The notes below the pieces were generated by a model. That model was not told the origin of the DNA, made no database searches, and saw nothing but the letters and a program-made list of their open reading frames with translations. Made by a program: the position numbers and the translations under genes. Positions 49,657-61,037 of a DNA stretch of 64,000 nucleotides are shown here, one piece after another (position 1 is the first letter of the stretch; each line of letters begins with the position of its first letter). Source of the DNA: Trichopria drosophilae (taxonomy: Eukaryota > Arthropoda > Insecta > Hymenoptera > Diapriidae); NCBI GenBank assembly GCA_030407085.1, contig CM059584.1, positions 60,217,501 to 60,281,500 of the forward strand, read 5' to 3'.

Positions 49657-49977
49657 CACAAAATCGCAGTCTATAAGCGCGAATTATTACACAATGCTTC
49701 CCGAACCAGATGTTTAATCATATTATTATGTACGTACCAATCTATATACGATTTTTTTTACTTTTACTTAGGACTGAAACTTTTAATATTGAAAAAAAAA
49801 CAATTTATTAGTTTCAACATAATTTTACTTCGTTCAAGTTAATGGTATCTTTTTTATGAGACGGAATATTCTGAGATTTACTTGAATTCCTTGACAAAAA
49901 TAAATAATTCCCCGACTAAAATAAATATTTCATTTTTTCTAGAAATTCAATTGTTAGTCAAAGCAAGGAATAAATAT
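49657..49977. other. AT-rich spacer, no gene seen
   Basis: Starts CACAAAATCGC after the G run. I found no continuation of the A-rich gypsy element here. Confidence 0.4.
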
Positions 49978-50841
49978 TGTTGGAATGATTTGATGGTTAC
50001 GTGGATTAACGTGACCGATCTTAGTGTTTACATTGCCCTTTTTGTTTTTTATTGTCGGTACCTATTCTCGAGGAATCCCCGCAGGAGGGAGGGACCCTCC
50101 ATGTACCTGCGTCACTTGTTCGCCGCGGATTTCTCATTCGTTCCCCATCGGTTGTCGATGGAAATTTTCGTGGAAGGATAGAACGCGGGCTGTGGGGCTG
50201 GACGTCTCTTTCTCCGATCGGTGGGGTTTCTCCCTGCATCCGCAACCCCTTTTCCTATATATATCCCGATACAGTGTCAGAAGAGTTAGTATGGTGCTTA
50301 ACGATAAACGTCGAGTCGTAAAGTGTCGTCGCTCAACAAGGACTGCGCAGCTACTCATCGCCCGAATCCAGGAAGCAGCTCGAGCAGCCGACATTGGTGA
50401 GTAACATTATCTCTTCCATTGCACGACAAATCGATCATCACGAATCTTACACCGTGTGCGTCCCTAGGACCGCGATCACATTTGCCATACGAGCGCGTCA
50501 ATGCTGCGTTACATCATGCAAGATACGTCGTCCACCCTCGCGCACATCACATTCTTAAGCCTACAAGCTTGAAGCCGATATCGAAGTATACACAAACAAT
50601 CATCCAGTATTATCATGCTTCATTGAGCCTCCCCTTCATCACACTCCTTACCTAGCAGAGGCCACATCGTGCGGGAGAAAGCCCCGCCGACAACCCATGT
50701 CATTTGTCGACACGTTTTGCTACCGGGAGTAATAAAGCGTTTAAAATACGGTGCCCGCATTTTCTTTCGAAGCCCTTTCTCGATCCTATGAGCGAGCTAT
50801 TCTCCTACGCTAGCTGCCTTACAGCGTCGAATACGCGAACA
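49978..50841 (+). mobile_element. Solo LTR with 5-bp target-site duplication (AATAT)
   Basis: The 864-bp unit begins TGTTGGAATG and ends TACGCGAACA (TGTT/AACA ends), and AATAT lies on both sides (49973-49977 and 50842-50846). Inside are a TATA-like TATATATAT at about 50256 and a polyadenylation signal AATAAA at about 50731 in the expected order for U3-R-U5. No internal retroviral-type coding region is attached, so it is best read as a solo LTR left by LTR-LTR recombination. A small frame after the TATA box (starting MVLNDKRRVVKCRRSTRTAQ at 50291) ends at a good donor (CATTG, then GTGAGT at about 50397); it could be an artefact or an LTR-driven exon. Confidence 0.7.
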
Positions 50842-50846
50842 AATAT

Positions 50847-52619
50847 TCACTTAAAAGAAATAGACATTTACTTTATCATAGTAAATAATTTCTTCTTCTG
50901 AATTGATATTAAGTAGTTGTTTACTTCATTGCTGAAAATATTTTCTTGTTTCTGATAAATTACTTCTTACTTACAGTAAATACTTTTCGAGTTCATATAA
51001 AATATTCATTTCGAATTTTTGCAGTTTGGCAACAGGTTCGTAATCAGAACTCTCCATTAAAAGAAATTGAATGTAATTGTTTGCAATTTAAAACAATAGT
51101 CAAATTGTATTCCATCGAAATGCCGGCACTACCTTACGCGAACGCCACCTCTCGCCGTTCGGCGACACCATCGTATCTTCCCATCCGATTGGCGTCAGAT
51201 CGACCGCGCACGTCAGAGGAACTTGACCTCTCTCTCTCGAGCACGATTGCGAAACGAAGCAAAACTGAAACCACGTGGTTCGAATGCGAACCCTTTCGCG
51301 TAATTGTTTGTGCCTACCGTGACTACGGCCTCTACGTGTAACAGCTGTGTTGGAAAATGCACCTTAGAAAAGTGCAGACGATTCGAGTGAGACACTTACA
51401 CCTTTGCCATTTTGCTCCTCGTATACAGTTCACGAACCTTTACATCCGTGAACCGGCTCATATTCGCGAGTGATCTTAAAATCATCAATTATCTCGCAAA
51501 CAGTAATGAAAAAAACATCATTTTTTCAAATTATTTTACTTCAATTAATAATATTATCAACGAATGTTATCATGTATAATCTTTTAATCTTTCACTTACC
51601 ATAATTACAGATAACGATATTAATTTAGATGAAAAAAGCACAAAATAATATTATTTACGTATAGAGCTCCGAGAGGCCCACTGCACTGGTTAGTACTCCA
51701 AAATCACATAAATACCAGCTACGTGAACCTGGCTAGACCAAAATCGAAAAACGAAATTTTTCTTATTGCATAATTGGAACTTAATTAATGCTAATTTAAT
51801 ACACTAATCCGAAATTGAATGATCCATTATTTAAAAGAAAAAAAATACGGTCTTGCCAGCTTCACAGCAAACTAGCAGCGCCATTCTGAAATACTCTTAA
51901 CGAAGGCTTCTACCAAAATTTGGCCTTGGGCATAATTTAGAGCTCATTCAATTCTCGAGATATCCGATAGTTACATAGCCCTACAATCCTTATTTAAGGA
52001 CGGGCCCTTAACGACAAATTCTAAAACATAATTTTTTAAATTTAAATATATCGCATAATTATGCACCGATGCTGAATTTAATAACTGGGGGAATGGGTTA
52101 ATTAAAAAAGAAACACTGAAATACTTTTATAATTAGCTGGCGTGATAACAAATTTTTAAAAAATTAGTATGAAAAACAAATGAAAAAATATTAATTATAA
52201 AATAATAATTAATAAAAATATGGATAAATATGTTAATAAAATTAACATAATTCGTGCACTCGAACTCGAAGTTTCAAAAGCATCCAATTCGATAGATATA
52301 CGAACATTTCAACGATATAGTCATTTCTTTGAAATTCTCGATCGTCAATTCTCTAATTATCTTCTTCCAAAACGTCATTCCCTTCTTGCCCGCTCGTATG
52401 GATGCAACGGACGCGACTATATATTCCGTCCGTTCCCCTCTTCCGTGTCAATAGTCAAACAGTATATAATAATAAGAACAGGCCAGGGGATTTTGTGTAA
52501 ATTCCGTAATTTCGAATGTATTTGCGACAGAGATATGTATCGGTAATAAGAAACCGTTTTGGTTTAATTTATTTAATTGCCATCCAAAATTAGTAGCACA
52601 ATTACGTGACGTCAGTCGC
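50847..52619. other. AT-rich spacer with a GC-richer patch at 51120-51480
   Basis: The patch encodes a 131-codon frame (50946-51341) that I do not recognise. The frame at 52220-52546 (starting MDKYVNKINIIRALELEVSK) directly precedes the integrase relic and could be pol-derived, but shows no motif. Confidence 0.35.
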
Positions 52620-53270
52620 TTGCAAAATGCGGATGAAAATAATCAAAGGTTGTGTGCACACTGTAATGAAGATACTGATATACCTATTGTTGTACATAAT
52701 GATATGTTATTTAATGTTAGTCCGGTATTAGGATATCAACAATTAGTAGTTCCTGAGGTTATAACTCGATCGTCGATTACCACAATTCACGAGTCTCTGG
52801 GATATCCCGGTTCATTTAAAACTGATGTTTACTTGAGACAATATTATTGGTGGAGAGTTATGTATATCGGTATTAAAAAGGTCGTATTGTCTTGCGATTT
52901 GTGTCAACGGGATCAAGCATTTAAATTGTAAAACGGCGGTATCGTATCAAATGGTGGAGTCGAGAGAGCTTAATGAACTGGTTGCGGTTGATTTCTACGG
53001 ACCTTTGCCAACTTCAACTGGCGGCGTTCAATATATTTTTGTTTTGGTGTAAGTATTTACCACAATATGTGAAACTCGTCGCTCTGAAAACGCTAACAAC
53101 CGATGCGTCATTAAACAGATTGTATTAAGATTATATACCGGCGGTAGGAACACCTTCTACGATTCTCTCCAATCATGATTCCCAGTTTACGTTTTCTCTT
53201 AATTAATTCCTTTGATATTTTTTAGGAGATTACACGTAATATTCAGAAACCCTGGAATAATACCATCATT
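52620..53270 (+). pseudogene. Ty3/gypsy-like integrase relic
   Basis: The HHCC zinc domain is readable as HESLGYPGSFKTDVYLRQYY to CDLCQRDQ (52788-52915). The core starts ELVAVDFYGPLPTSTGGVQY (about 52976-53035) and continues after a shift as YVKLVALKTLTTDASLNRLY. It ends at IPAVGTPSTILSNHDSQFTF (about 53140-53200), where the expected second Asp of the DDE triad is embedded in SNHD. Several stops interrupt it, and it fades at about 53270. No LTR was recognised. It differs in sequence from both the 31-kb and 43-kb integrases. Confidence 0.65.
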
Positions 53271-54029
53271 TTAAAAAACTGATTGAATTATTTTTAATTT
53301 GCAATTTAAAACGTAGACTAGATACTACCTGTTTTTTTTTTCAAATTTTCTATTTCTACCCGCCATTTTTTTTCTATTCATCGAAACTTGATACCTGAGG
53401 GTCATTCTGCGACTAATGTCGTACTGAATCTAAAGCACTTTGATTTTTTTGTTTCAGATCAGCCGTTGTTCAGTTATGAAGGAGCTGCTTCACCAACCAA
53501 TTTTTGAGGCGTTACACGACACTAGAATTATTTTTACAAAATTTCAATAAAAATGAATAAAATTTTTTTGTTTATGTATTTAAAGACTTTATTTATAAAA
53601 CCAAATAACTTTAATATTATTGTTCTAAACAGTTGCCTAAAAAAAGCTAATGATAGGAATAAGTTTCTTTCTTCAACTAGATGTATTTCTAGTGTCTGCA
53701 TAAGCGTCAATTCATATCTTTGGTTGTCAAGAAAAATAGGTTTAATATCTTAACTTTTCTTTTAAATCTATACATGAAGTTGTTCCTCACTTTCTCGGTT
53801 ATGTTAGATCGTATTCTTACATATAATTAAAACTCAGATTACTCCGATTTACAATATAACATGACTTTCTCATATTTTCTCATTATTCCTTTATAACGGT
53901 AAAACTAGCTTTTCGTTTCTAACACCTAGCCTTACTTGTCGTAAATAAACGTAACACCAAGTCATACAGTATATTTGGCATTAGAAAAGATAATACGACA
54001 CCGTTGAGATTTTTGCAAAATGTTTTCTA
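53271..54029. other. AT-rich spacer, no gene seen
   Basis: No coding signal was recognised; it could be 3' UTR or downstream DNA of the minus-strand exon that follows. Confidence 0.35.
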
Positions 54030-54466
54030 TTACAATAAGCTACCTCCACAAGAAATTCTCGTCATTTCCGAGAAATGACGTGTCAGAAATTCTCTGTATC
54101 GGAAAGCCTCCGAGCGGGCGTTTGACGCGGACGAATCAAATTCTGCTCCTGAATCAAGACGCCTCAACTTTTCGCTTTCGTTCACAGTTTCTGTAACTTC
54201 GACGAAGTTTCTTGTAGAGTCTACTCCAATTACGTAGGCCAGTTTGGATTTACTCCAAAAATCGTTCATAGTGTCAAGCATTAAATCAATTATAAATTCT
54301 GCGCAGAATGTCATCAGTTCCTGCAATCCGGAATTGATGATGTCTCTAGAGAAACCCCTGGCGTCAACAGTGCAATCGCCGCAATTCGAAGCGACTTTTA
54401 CATTCGCCTCGTTGACTTCGCGGACAATAATTGAACTCCCAGATAGTTTAATAAAAACGCTGGCAG
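54030..54466 (-). CDS. Unidentified terminal exon-like frame, ~145 codons
   Basis: This minus-strand frame is open for 159 codons and GC-richer than its surroundings. A pyrimidine-rich tract (TTTTTTCCTGCACCTTTAACTT) leads into an AG acceptor at 54468-54467, so the exon probably starts at 54466; otherwise an ATG at 54509 is available. The peptide reads SSIIVREVNEANVKVASNCG, then FCAEFIIDLMLDTMNDFWSK, then an acidic/Ser-rich part and RYREFLTRHFSEMTRISCGG before the stop. No domain, signal peptide or transposon motif was recognised. It may be the last exon of a host gene whose other exons lie to the right. No polyadenylation signal was clearly placed downstream. Confidence 0.4.
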
Positions 54467-54632
54467 CTAAGTTAAAGGTGCAGGAAAAAAGGTGAAACAT
54501 AATTTCCAACAGTCTTCAACAAGGCCAACCCACGCTAAAAAGCAGGATAGAAACATTTTTATCCGCGAATTTTCCTTTCACGCGTGAAATAAGTCTCAGC
54601 GAGAATAATCCGTAGAAACCGGGAGACAAATG
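54467..54632. other. Short spacer between the exon-like frame and LINE copy 3
   Basis: Contains the candidate splice acceptor tract on the minus strand; nothing else was recognised. Confidence 0.3.
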
Positions 54633-55389
54633 TATGGCAGTGAAGATCGCAACGCTGAATGTCCCGACCATCATCGACATTCAACGCTTGTCTGAAAGAA
54701 GGACGCTTCCCGGCGCAGTGGAAGAAACAGAGATTGGTGCTTCTGTCTAAGGGAAACAAACCCTCGGACGATCCATCCTCGTTCCGACCTCTCTGCATGC
54801 TGGACATCCCCTGGAAAATTTATGAGAGGGTTATTTGTGCCAGATTAGAAGCAGCCATCGAAGAGGCGGGAGGTCTTTCCGTCAACCAGTTCGGCTTTCG
54901 GAAGGGGCGCTCAACCATCGACGCGATCGGCCGAGTGAAGACAATAGCCAGGAATGCCATCAGTGTGCCATCATTGCTCTGGATATTCGGAACGCTTTCA
55001 ACACGGCCAGATGGGATTGCATCATGCAGGCACTCGAAGATCTGAAGGTGCCTCTCTACCTAAGAGAAGCCATCTCAAGCTACCTAATAGACCGAACCCT
55101 GTATTATGACACCGATGACGGCAGGCACTCATACAACATCACGGGAGGCGTGCCGCAGGGCTCTGTTCAGGGACCCTTGCTCTGGAACGTCTTGTATGAC
55201 GGACTGCTTAGGCAATCACTTCCAGACGGGTTGTCCACAATGGCTTTCGCAGACGACCTTGCACTAACCGTCGCCGCGAAGACCTTCGACGAGGTGCCAT
55301 TTAGCGGAGATGAAGCTATCGAGGTAGTAGCTAGGTGGTTGAGCAAACATGATTTAAATCTAGCGGCAGAGAAGATTTCATCCTGTTGA
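54633..55389 (+). pseudogene. R1-clade LINE, copy 3 (RT fragment)
   Basis: The fragment covers about 240 RT residues: LVLLSKGNKPSDDPSSFRPL, NQFGFRKGRSTIDAIGRVKT, then after a frameshift near 54965 IIALDIRNAFNTARWDCIMQ, TGGVPQGSVQGPLLWN and MAFADDLALTVAAKTFDEV. It ends abruptly at about 55376. It has FADD where copy 1 has YADD and differs at many positions, so it is an older or different subfamily. Both ends are truncated and no (AC)n array is attached. Confidence 0.8.
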
Positions 55390-56879
55390 CAACATTCTGA
55401 ATTATTCTAACTACTTTAGATCAGATAGTGTAATAAATGAAATTCCGTTGAGGACCTACTGAATTGTATAGGATAGTTAAAAAATAATTTGTTTCATTGC
55501 AATGAAATATCTATGTGCTTCGTGAATCATTAAATATCACAAAAAATAAAATTATTACAAGTTAATAAGTACCTATTCTCATTAAAAAATTATAACTTAA
55601 TTTAATCTTTACATGTCTAACAGCAGGGGTAACTTTGCCTGATTGTAGACCCAATTTTGATTGCTCTTCGAAACATGTAAAGAATAACGAGCATAAATCT
55701 TAAACGAAATTAGTTAATGGCGATACAAACTACTTTCTACAATGAATTTTTAAAAATATTTAATTGGAATAAATAACAGTTAGCAGATGAACACCCGCTT
55801 TTCGCGAACTTAACAAAATTTTTAAATTCAGATCATCATTATTCTTCCTTTAATGCCATGTATTGAACGGTATGAATTAAATTTTAAACGATAATTCGGA
55901 ACTGAAAATACGGAATGTAAATTTTATAATTCTTAATTATTACGTCATGAAATCTTGTCTTTCGATTGGCACAACAGAGTGAAACAATTGTTTTTCTTTA
56001 GTTTTCTAATATGTTTTTAATAATGGTCTATTAAAAAAGTTAAATTTTGATACTGCGACAAAAAATGGCGTATGAAGTCTTTCAATATTTGATAAGTGGG
56101 AATAATTTAAAATAAATAAAACAGGCAATGAACTGGTAGATATGTCTTAATAAGATCAATAATACAGTAAATCTAATCATGAATATAAAAATGATTAGGA
56201 AGAGCAGATACTCAACATTTTACCCGCGCCCCATTTATTAATGCCTAAAATGCTAGATTTAAAAATTGTTATGCAAACTATTATCTAATAGGGGAACATG
56301 ATAAAAAAATATTGATTAATAAAGTTAGTGCAGTTGGCATGGAATGGCCCATAATTTCATCATTACGATATTAATATGTCAAAAACAGTATTAAGTTGAA
56401 GCTTAAGAATCATCCGACTGGTGTATATTTTTATCGACATTTATACCGTGATGAGAATATTTAGCACTTCGATCAAGATGATGCTTAATGATATTTCGCA
56501 ACCGTAATTTTTTAATGATCAAAATAAGTAACAAGTGAAGTAACAGACTGCACATTGAACCTTATAAGTTTATTAGTAAGCTTAAAATGACTAAAAATTT
56601 AGTTGCCACCGGGCAACTACGCGTTCAGTTGTCGAAACTGAATTATATTTTTCAGTGTATAAATTTATGACGAAATTTAATTATTGTGTTGACAATCAGT
56701 AAAAAAGCAGTAAGAAAGTAAAACATCAAGTTAATAACGCCTAGTTAAATACGTAAAATACATTAGCAATTACCAATTTTTATCAATATAAATCTACGAA
56801 TGCATTGAAAAATATGACAGTAGGTTACTTTTTTCAAAAATTAAGTGAGTATTAGAAGTAGTCTTAAACGCCGGAGTTG
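55390..56879. other. AT-rich spacer, no gene seen
   Basis: No coding signal or structured repeat was recognised over about 1.5 kb. Confidence 0.5.
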
Positions 56880-57600
56880 AAATCCATCATTAGGAATAAA
56901 AAATTTAAAATACAGGTAACGACGCCCTGCGGGCAATACATTGAGTATTGATACAGTAGATCAATCACATTCGGTCAACTCTGAAAAATCCTTAGAGATG
57001 TGGGTATACTTTTCTAATTTTCTAATCGAGAAAACGGGTTAAGTACTTAAGTGGTTAGTGTGCTCGCCTCATAATCTGAACGTTCTCTAGGTCTCGAGTT
57101 CGAATCCCCGTCGAGGAATGTTCTTCCGTTTGTTTTACATTTGTTTGAAAATCGACGAAGTAAACACAGTTCAGCGAAGGTACGAATTCGGGACCGTTGT
57201 CGGCCGCTACCATCAGCGGCTTTTCTGCGATCGGTGCATCGTTGGCATTACCTCTGAAAAAGACGAGGTAAGACTTGTGTCGCACTTGGCCCGGCATAGA
57301 CCGCCGAACAGGATAATGGCGGTACCAGCATTGGGGTAGGGGGACTGGCTCTGGGTGGGTGTTGTGTTGTCCCATCCCGTCATGTATCATGTCTGTGTGT
57401 TGTCCATCCTATACCTCTGCACCCGAGAGCCCACCCGCGAATAGGCATCAAAGTCATTAAAGCGGGGGAAAATTCCAAATCCTTTATCCTTTATTCTTTT
57501 TACTTTTCTAATATATTTTTGGGCGCTGAATCCAAACCGGTTCGTAGAAATATTACATCACCCTCGATTTTCGAAATATCCGCTATTTGTATTTTTGAAA
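56880..57600 (+). repeat. Dispersed repeat interrupted by a SINE; paralogue at 63180-63430
   Basis: Flanks of the SINE (56880-57007 and 57513-57600) match, in inverse orientation, a continuous stretch at about 63180-63430. Shared landmarks are ATATACTTTTCTAA, TTTTGGGCGCTGAAT and ACATCACCCTC. The 63-kb copy lacks the SINE and so preserves the empty site. Confidence 0.7.
57019..57501 (+). mobile_element. tRNA-derived SINE with 11-bp target-site duplication
   Basis: The 483-bp element is flanked by perfect copies of ACTTTTCTAAT (57008-57018 and 57502-57512). The head (about 57045-57118) is tRNA-like: GTGGTTAGTGTGCTCGCCTC as A-box region and GAGTTCGAATCCCCGTCGAG with a perfect B box GTTCGAATCCC. 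A GC-richer unique body follows to about 57465. The tail is a short CTTTAT-type repeat (TCCTTTATCCTTTATTCTTT). SINEs of this kind are transcribed by RNA polymerase III and copied by a partner LINE. The ORFs across it are meaningless. Confidence 0.88.
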
Positions 57601-58154
57601 ATTTATTTCTTTCAACATTTTTTGCATTCCAACGGATCTTGATAGTTAATCATAAGAACTCTTATTTTACGCATATTTTCTTAGAGAATGTGTCTGACTT
57701 TTTTCAAATTGAAGAAATTAATGATGATTAGTATTGTCAATGAAAAACTTGATAAATTCCACTAAAACGATTAAAATTCAACCTTTTTTAGAAAAAGAAA
57801 CGCATCTAATTTGAAAAAAGGTATCTTTTATACTGTATTCTGTAACTACATAATACTGTAGTATGATAGTCCCACTTTTATTTCCAGGGTTGTGCGTGGA
57901 TTAACTTTACTGTATGTGAAGATATGTATTTTCACTGATATTGTCAAAAAATGGTAAATGTAGTCGTTGCCGAATGAACTGGTAACGAGTACCAGACTGA
58001 CTGATATCAATATTACATTTTGCACCATTTTTCAGGGTGCGAATATAAAAATTTGCGGGATAAAAATGTTGCATGAACTTGCAAAATTGCTTACAAAAAA
58101 CACGTATTCTGCATCTAATTCGAAGTAGTATAAAGTGATAAACAGGATATTTTA
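57601..58154. other. AT-rich spacer, no gene seen
   Basis: No coding signal was recognised. Confidence 0.45.
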
Positions 58155-58161
58155 ACACACA

Positions 58162-58222
<61 letters not shown>

Positions 58223-58232
58223 TCTCTCTCTC
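58155..58232. repeat. (AC)n/(TC)n microsatellite
   Basis: A short AC run changes directly into about 33 TC units with one interruption. Confidence 0.95.
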
Positions 58233-58499
58233 CGTCTCCCTCTTTTTCCCATTCTCTCAATGTAGTTTTTCCGAGTGACAACATCTAATAAGTCCACGGT
58301 AATAAGCCTTTTCTGGAAAATCATAAAATCTTGTCAATGGTTTTCACCGGGCACGTGTCAACGGCGATCGCGGAGCCAACGTCAACTGCGCAAGTCCAGT
58401 CCAGTCACGTGGTGTAATATGTCAGCCGCCTACTTCAAGTAACAACTGTCATCGACACTGAATTGAAGACAAGCGACGTATTAAAAGGTACGTGAACTG

Positions 58500-61010
58500 A
58501 TGCCGAAAACTCGAAGCAGCAGCATATCGGACCATAACGCAGCCGTTCGCGTAATTTGTGCAAAGTGCTACAAATCTGTTGGCGATTTCATAAAGTGTAC
58601 CGTTCGAGAAGAGTGTTTTCACAAGTCTTACGGTCGGCTCTACATACGCGGAAAATCGGAATCCGTGTGTTGACGGAATCCGCGCTCTTTATCGCACTTA
58701 CATCTTTCGCCGCCTACCGTCGCAACGACTGTCGTCTCGCGCGACGTACCTCTCCTCGCACTCCCTACTCCGTCCTCTATTCTTCATCGAGCACAGACGT
58801 TTTTGCCCTCATCTGCCTACAATTTGCTTAAAAAAGCCAGACTTGCGGCTAATAATTCAGGTTATAAGCGCGTTTGGGCGAGAGATGGCAATGTTTTTGT
58901 AAAAAAGGATGGCGGCACCCCCGAATTATTAATTGTCACAGAACAAAATCTCAACAACATTGTCTGACAACCACAGCAGAATCTGATTAATCAATGTGTT
59001 CCAAGTAACGTGTCTTCGTCCAATTCTTTGTCATCTTTAAAAATCTCATGTATAAATCTAAATTCGATGCGTGCTCATCTGCAAGATATAGAAAATGAGT
59101 TAGCGGATTGTACAACACACATCCTGGCAGTCATCCAAACATGGATGACACTGCTTGTTGATTCATCGTAATTTTTGGTTAAAAAATTAAAATTTCGTCA
59201 GTAATGGTCGGGTGCTATGCAGGGATGGGCAAACACGCTTTATTTTAAGTGGAGGTGTCGCATGTTACCTCCACAAATCTCTATCTTACACTATTCTCGA
59301 GTGCTCAGTAAATTAAAGCATTGACACCCCAGAATATCTTTTTTTGGACGTCAAATCGTCTTCAAGAAATTTGCTATTTATAGTTATATACCGACGCCCC
59401 CATGGGCAACTTCTCGCTTAGTTTTTAGTAAAGTTTAACACATATATTTCGAAATATAAGAACATAATTGTAATAGGCGACTTAAACTGTAATTTGTTAG
59501 ATAATAAATTTGATTCTCCATGTCTTCGAAATTTTATTGAAGACTACTCGCTTTTTTCCGTACCTTTTGGGCCCACCCATTATTGTAGTTTTTCTTCTTC
59601 TCAGTTGGATGTTATGCTAGTCGAATCTTCTGATAAGATTAAAAGCTTTTTTACGACTTCTACTTCTTTTGCGGCTGGTCATTGTTTCATTATACACAAC
59701 ATCCAAGAAATTCGCAACAGCAAGGTCTAATAAACTACGTAAATAATTGTTACAAATGTATTACCGAAGTTATAGTTTTACATGCGCCATTTATCAATAA
59801 ACTTATTTTAAACCACGCTATTCCGTGGCTCACACCTACTATGCGAAGTAGGCTTAAGGAACGCGACAAATTGTGCCTGCATGCGAAACGAAATCGAAAC
59901 CTGCATCTTTTTCAGGAATATAAGAAGATGCATCGCGAAATTAAAAATATTTTAAAAACGGCCAAAAATCGTTATTTAGCCGAACTAGTGCTCCAAAAAA
60001 CAAGCACGAACACACTTTGGTCTTGCCTACGAAAAATAAGACTTGCTAACCAGCCATCACAGCCCGCACTTCCTCATTTTTCACCCATTGCATTAAATCG
60101 TCATTTTGCACAAATATCGTAGTTTCATCCGTTTTGTGACTTAGCGAGACTCAACAACATTATCATGCGCCATTACCTATTTCCGATACAACATTCACCT
60201 TTACTGCAATCACTCATCATGATGTCCTACATAGTCTTAATTTAGTTGCACAAAAATCACGTTGAAGCAGCCCATCATCTTCCTTTAGAGTACCTAAAAT
60301 CCATTTTCACAATCATTACTTAACAGCTATTTTCAGTTTTTCACTTATCTCTGGCTATTTTCCTCCTATTTAGAAATCACCTTACATCATACCACTTAAG
60401 AAAATCCCTAACCCCTTAAGTCCCTCCGACACCCGCCCAGTCACAAATCCTCCCCACCTCTTTAAGATCATTGATTCTCTTATCACGTAGCAAATCACAA
60501 AATATTTAGGGATAAATCGTATACGTCATTGCAAACAATGTGGATTTCGTAAATTTCACAGACCCAAACTGCTCTGCTACATCTCATGAATGATGTACGT
60601 TTGGGTATAGATCGCGGGGCAGTTACTATTTTGGTACTGTTCGATTTCTCAAAAGCCATTGACTCCTTAAACCACGTCGTAATTCTAATCTGCCTTCGAG
60701 ACATAGACTTTGAGGAATCAATATTGAGATGGCTGCATTCTTATCTGACAAATCGTTCTCACACTTTAATTGGCCTGGACGGTTTAACATAAGTATTTCA
60801 TTCTGGATATAATCCTGAGTATACTACTTCCGGCGTTCCGTAAGGCTGGAGCTTAGGCCCTATATTATTTATTATTGTTATCAACACCTCATTCTCGAGA
60901 CTTAAATATTGCAGCCACACTACGCGTATAACTCAGGCCATCATCCTAGGTTCCACTCAGAATCTAGCCGTTATGAAAAATCTCACCATTCCATAAATTA
61001 TTGTTGGTTC
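58500..61010 (+). pseudogene. Jockey/CR1-like LINE with PHD/FP-type ORF1
   Basis: ORF1 starts at the ATG at 58500 (MPKTRSSSISDHNAAVRV), with a PHD-like Cys/His cluster (ICAKCYKSVGDFIKCTVREE and CFH) and a stop at about 58671. The FP-type C-terminal domain follows in another frame (KARLAANNSGYKRVWARDG, about 58830-58890). ORF2 starts with an endonuclease: LKISCINLNSMRAHLQDIEN (about 59035), VIGDLNCNLLDNKF (about 59470) and SFSSSQLDVMLVESSDK (about 59590). A linker (PWLTPTMRSRLKERDKLCLH, 59824) leads to RT pieces PLKKIPNPLSPSDTRPVTN (about 60385), VLFDFSKAIDSLNHVV (about 60635) and TTSGVP followed by a stop at 60841. The match fades at about 61010, before the YADD box can be read clearly. Decay is extensive, but domain order is complete from ORF1 to mid-RT. 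Confidence 0.75.
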
Positions 61011-61037
61011 GGATGTAATACTGTATTCACATGAAGT

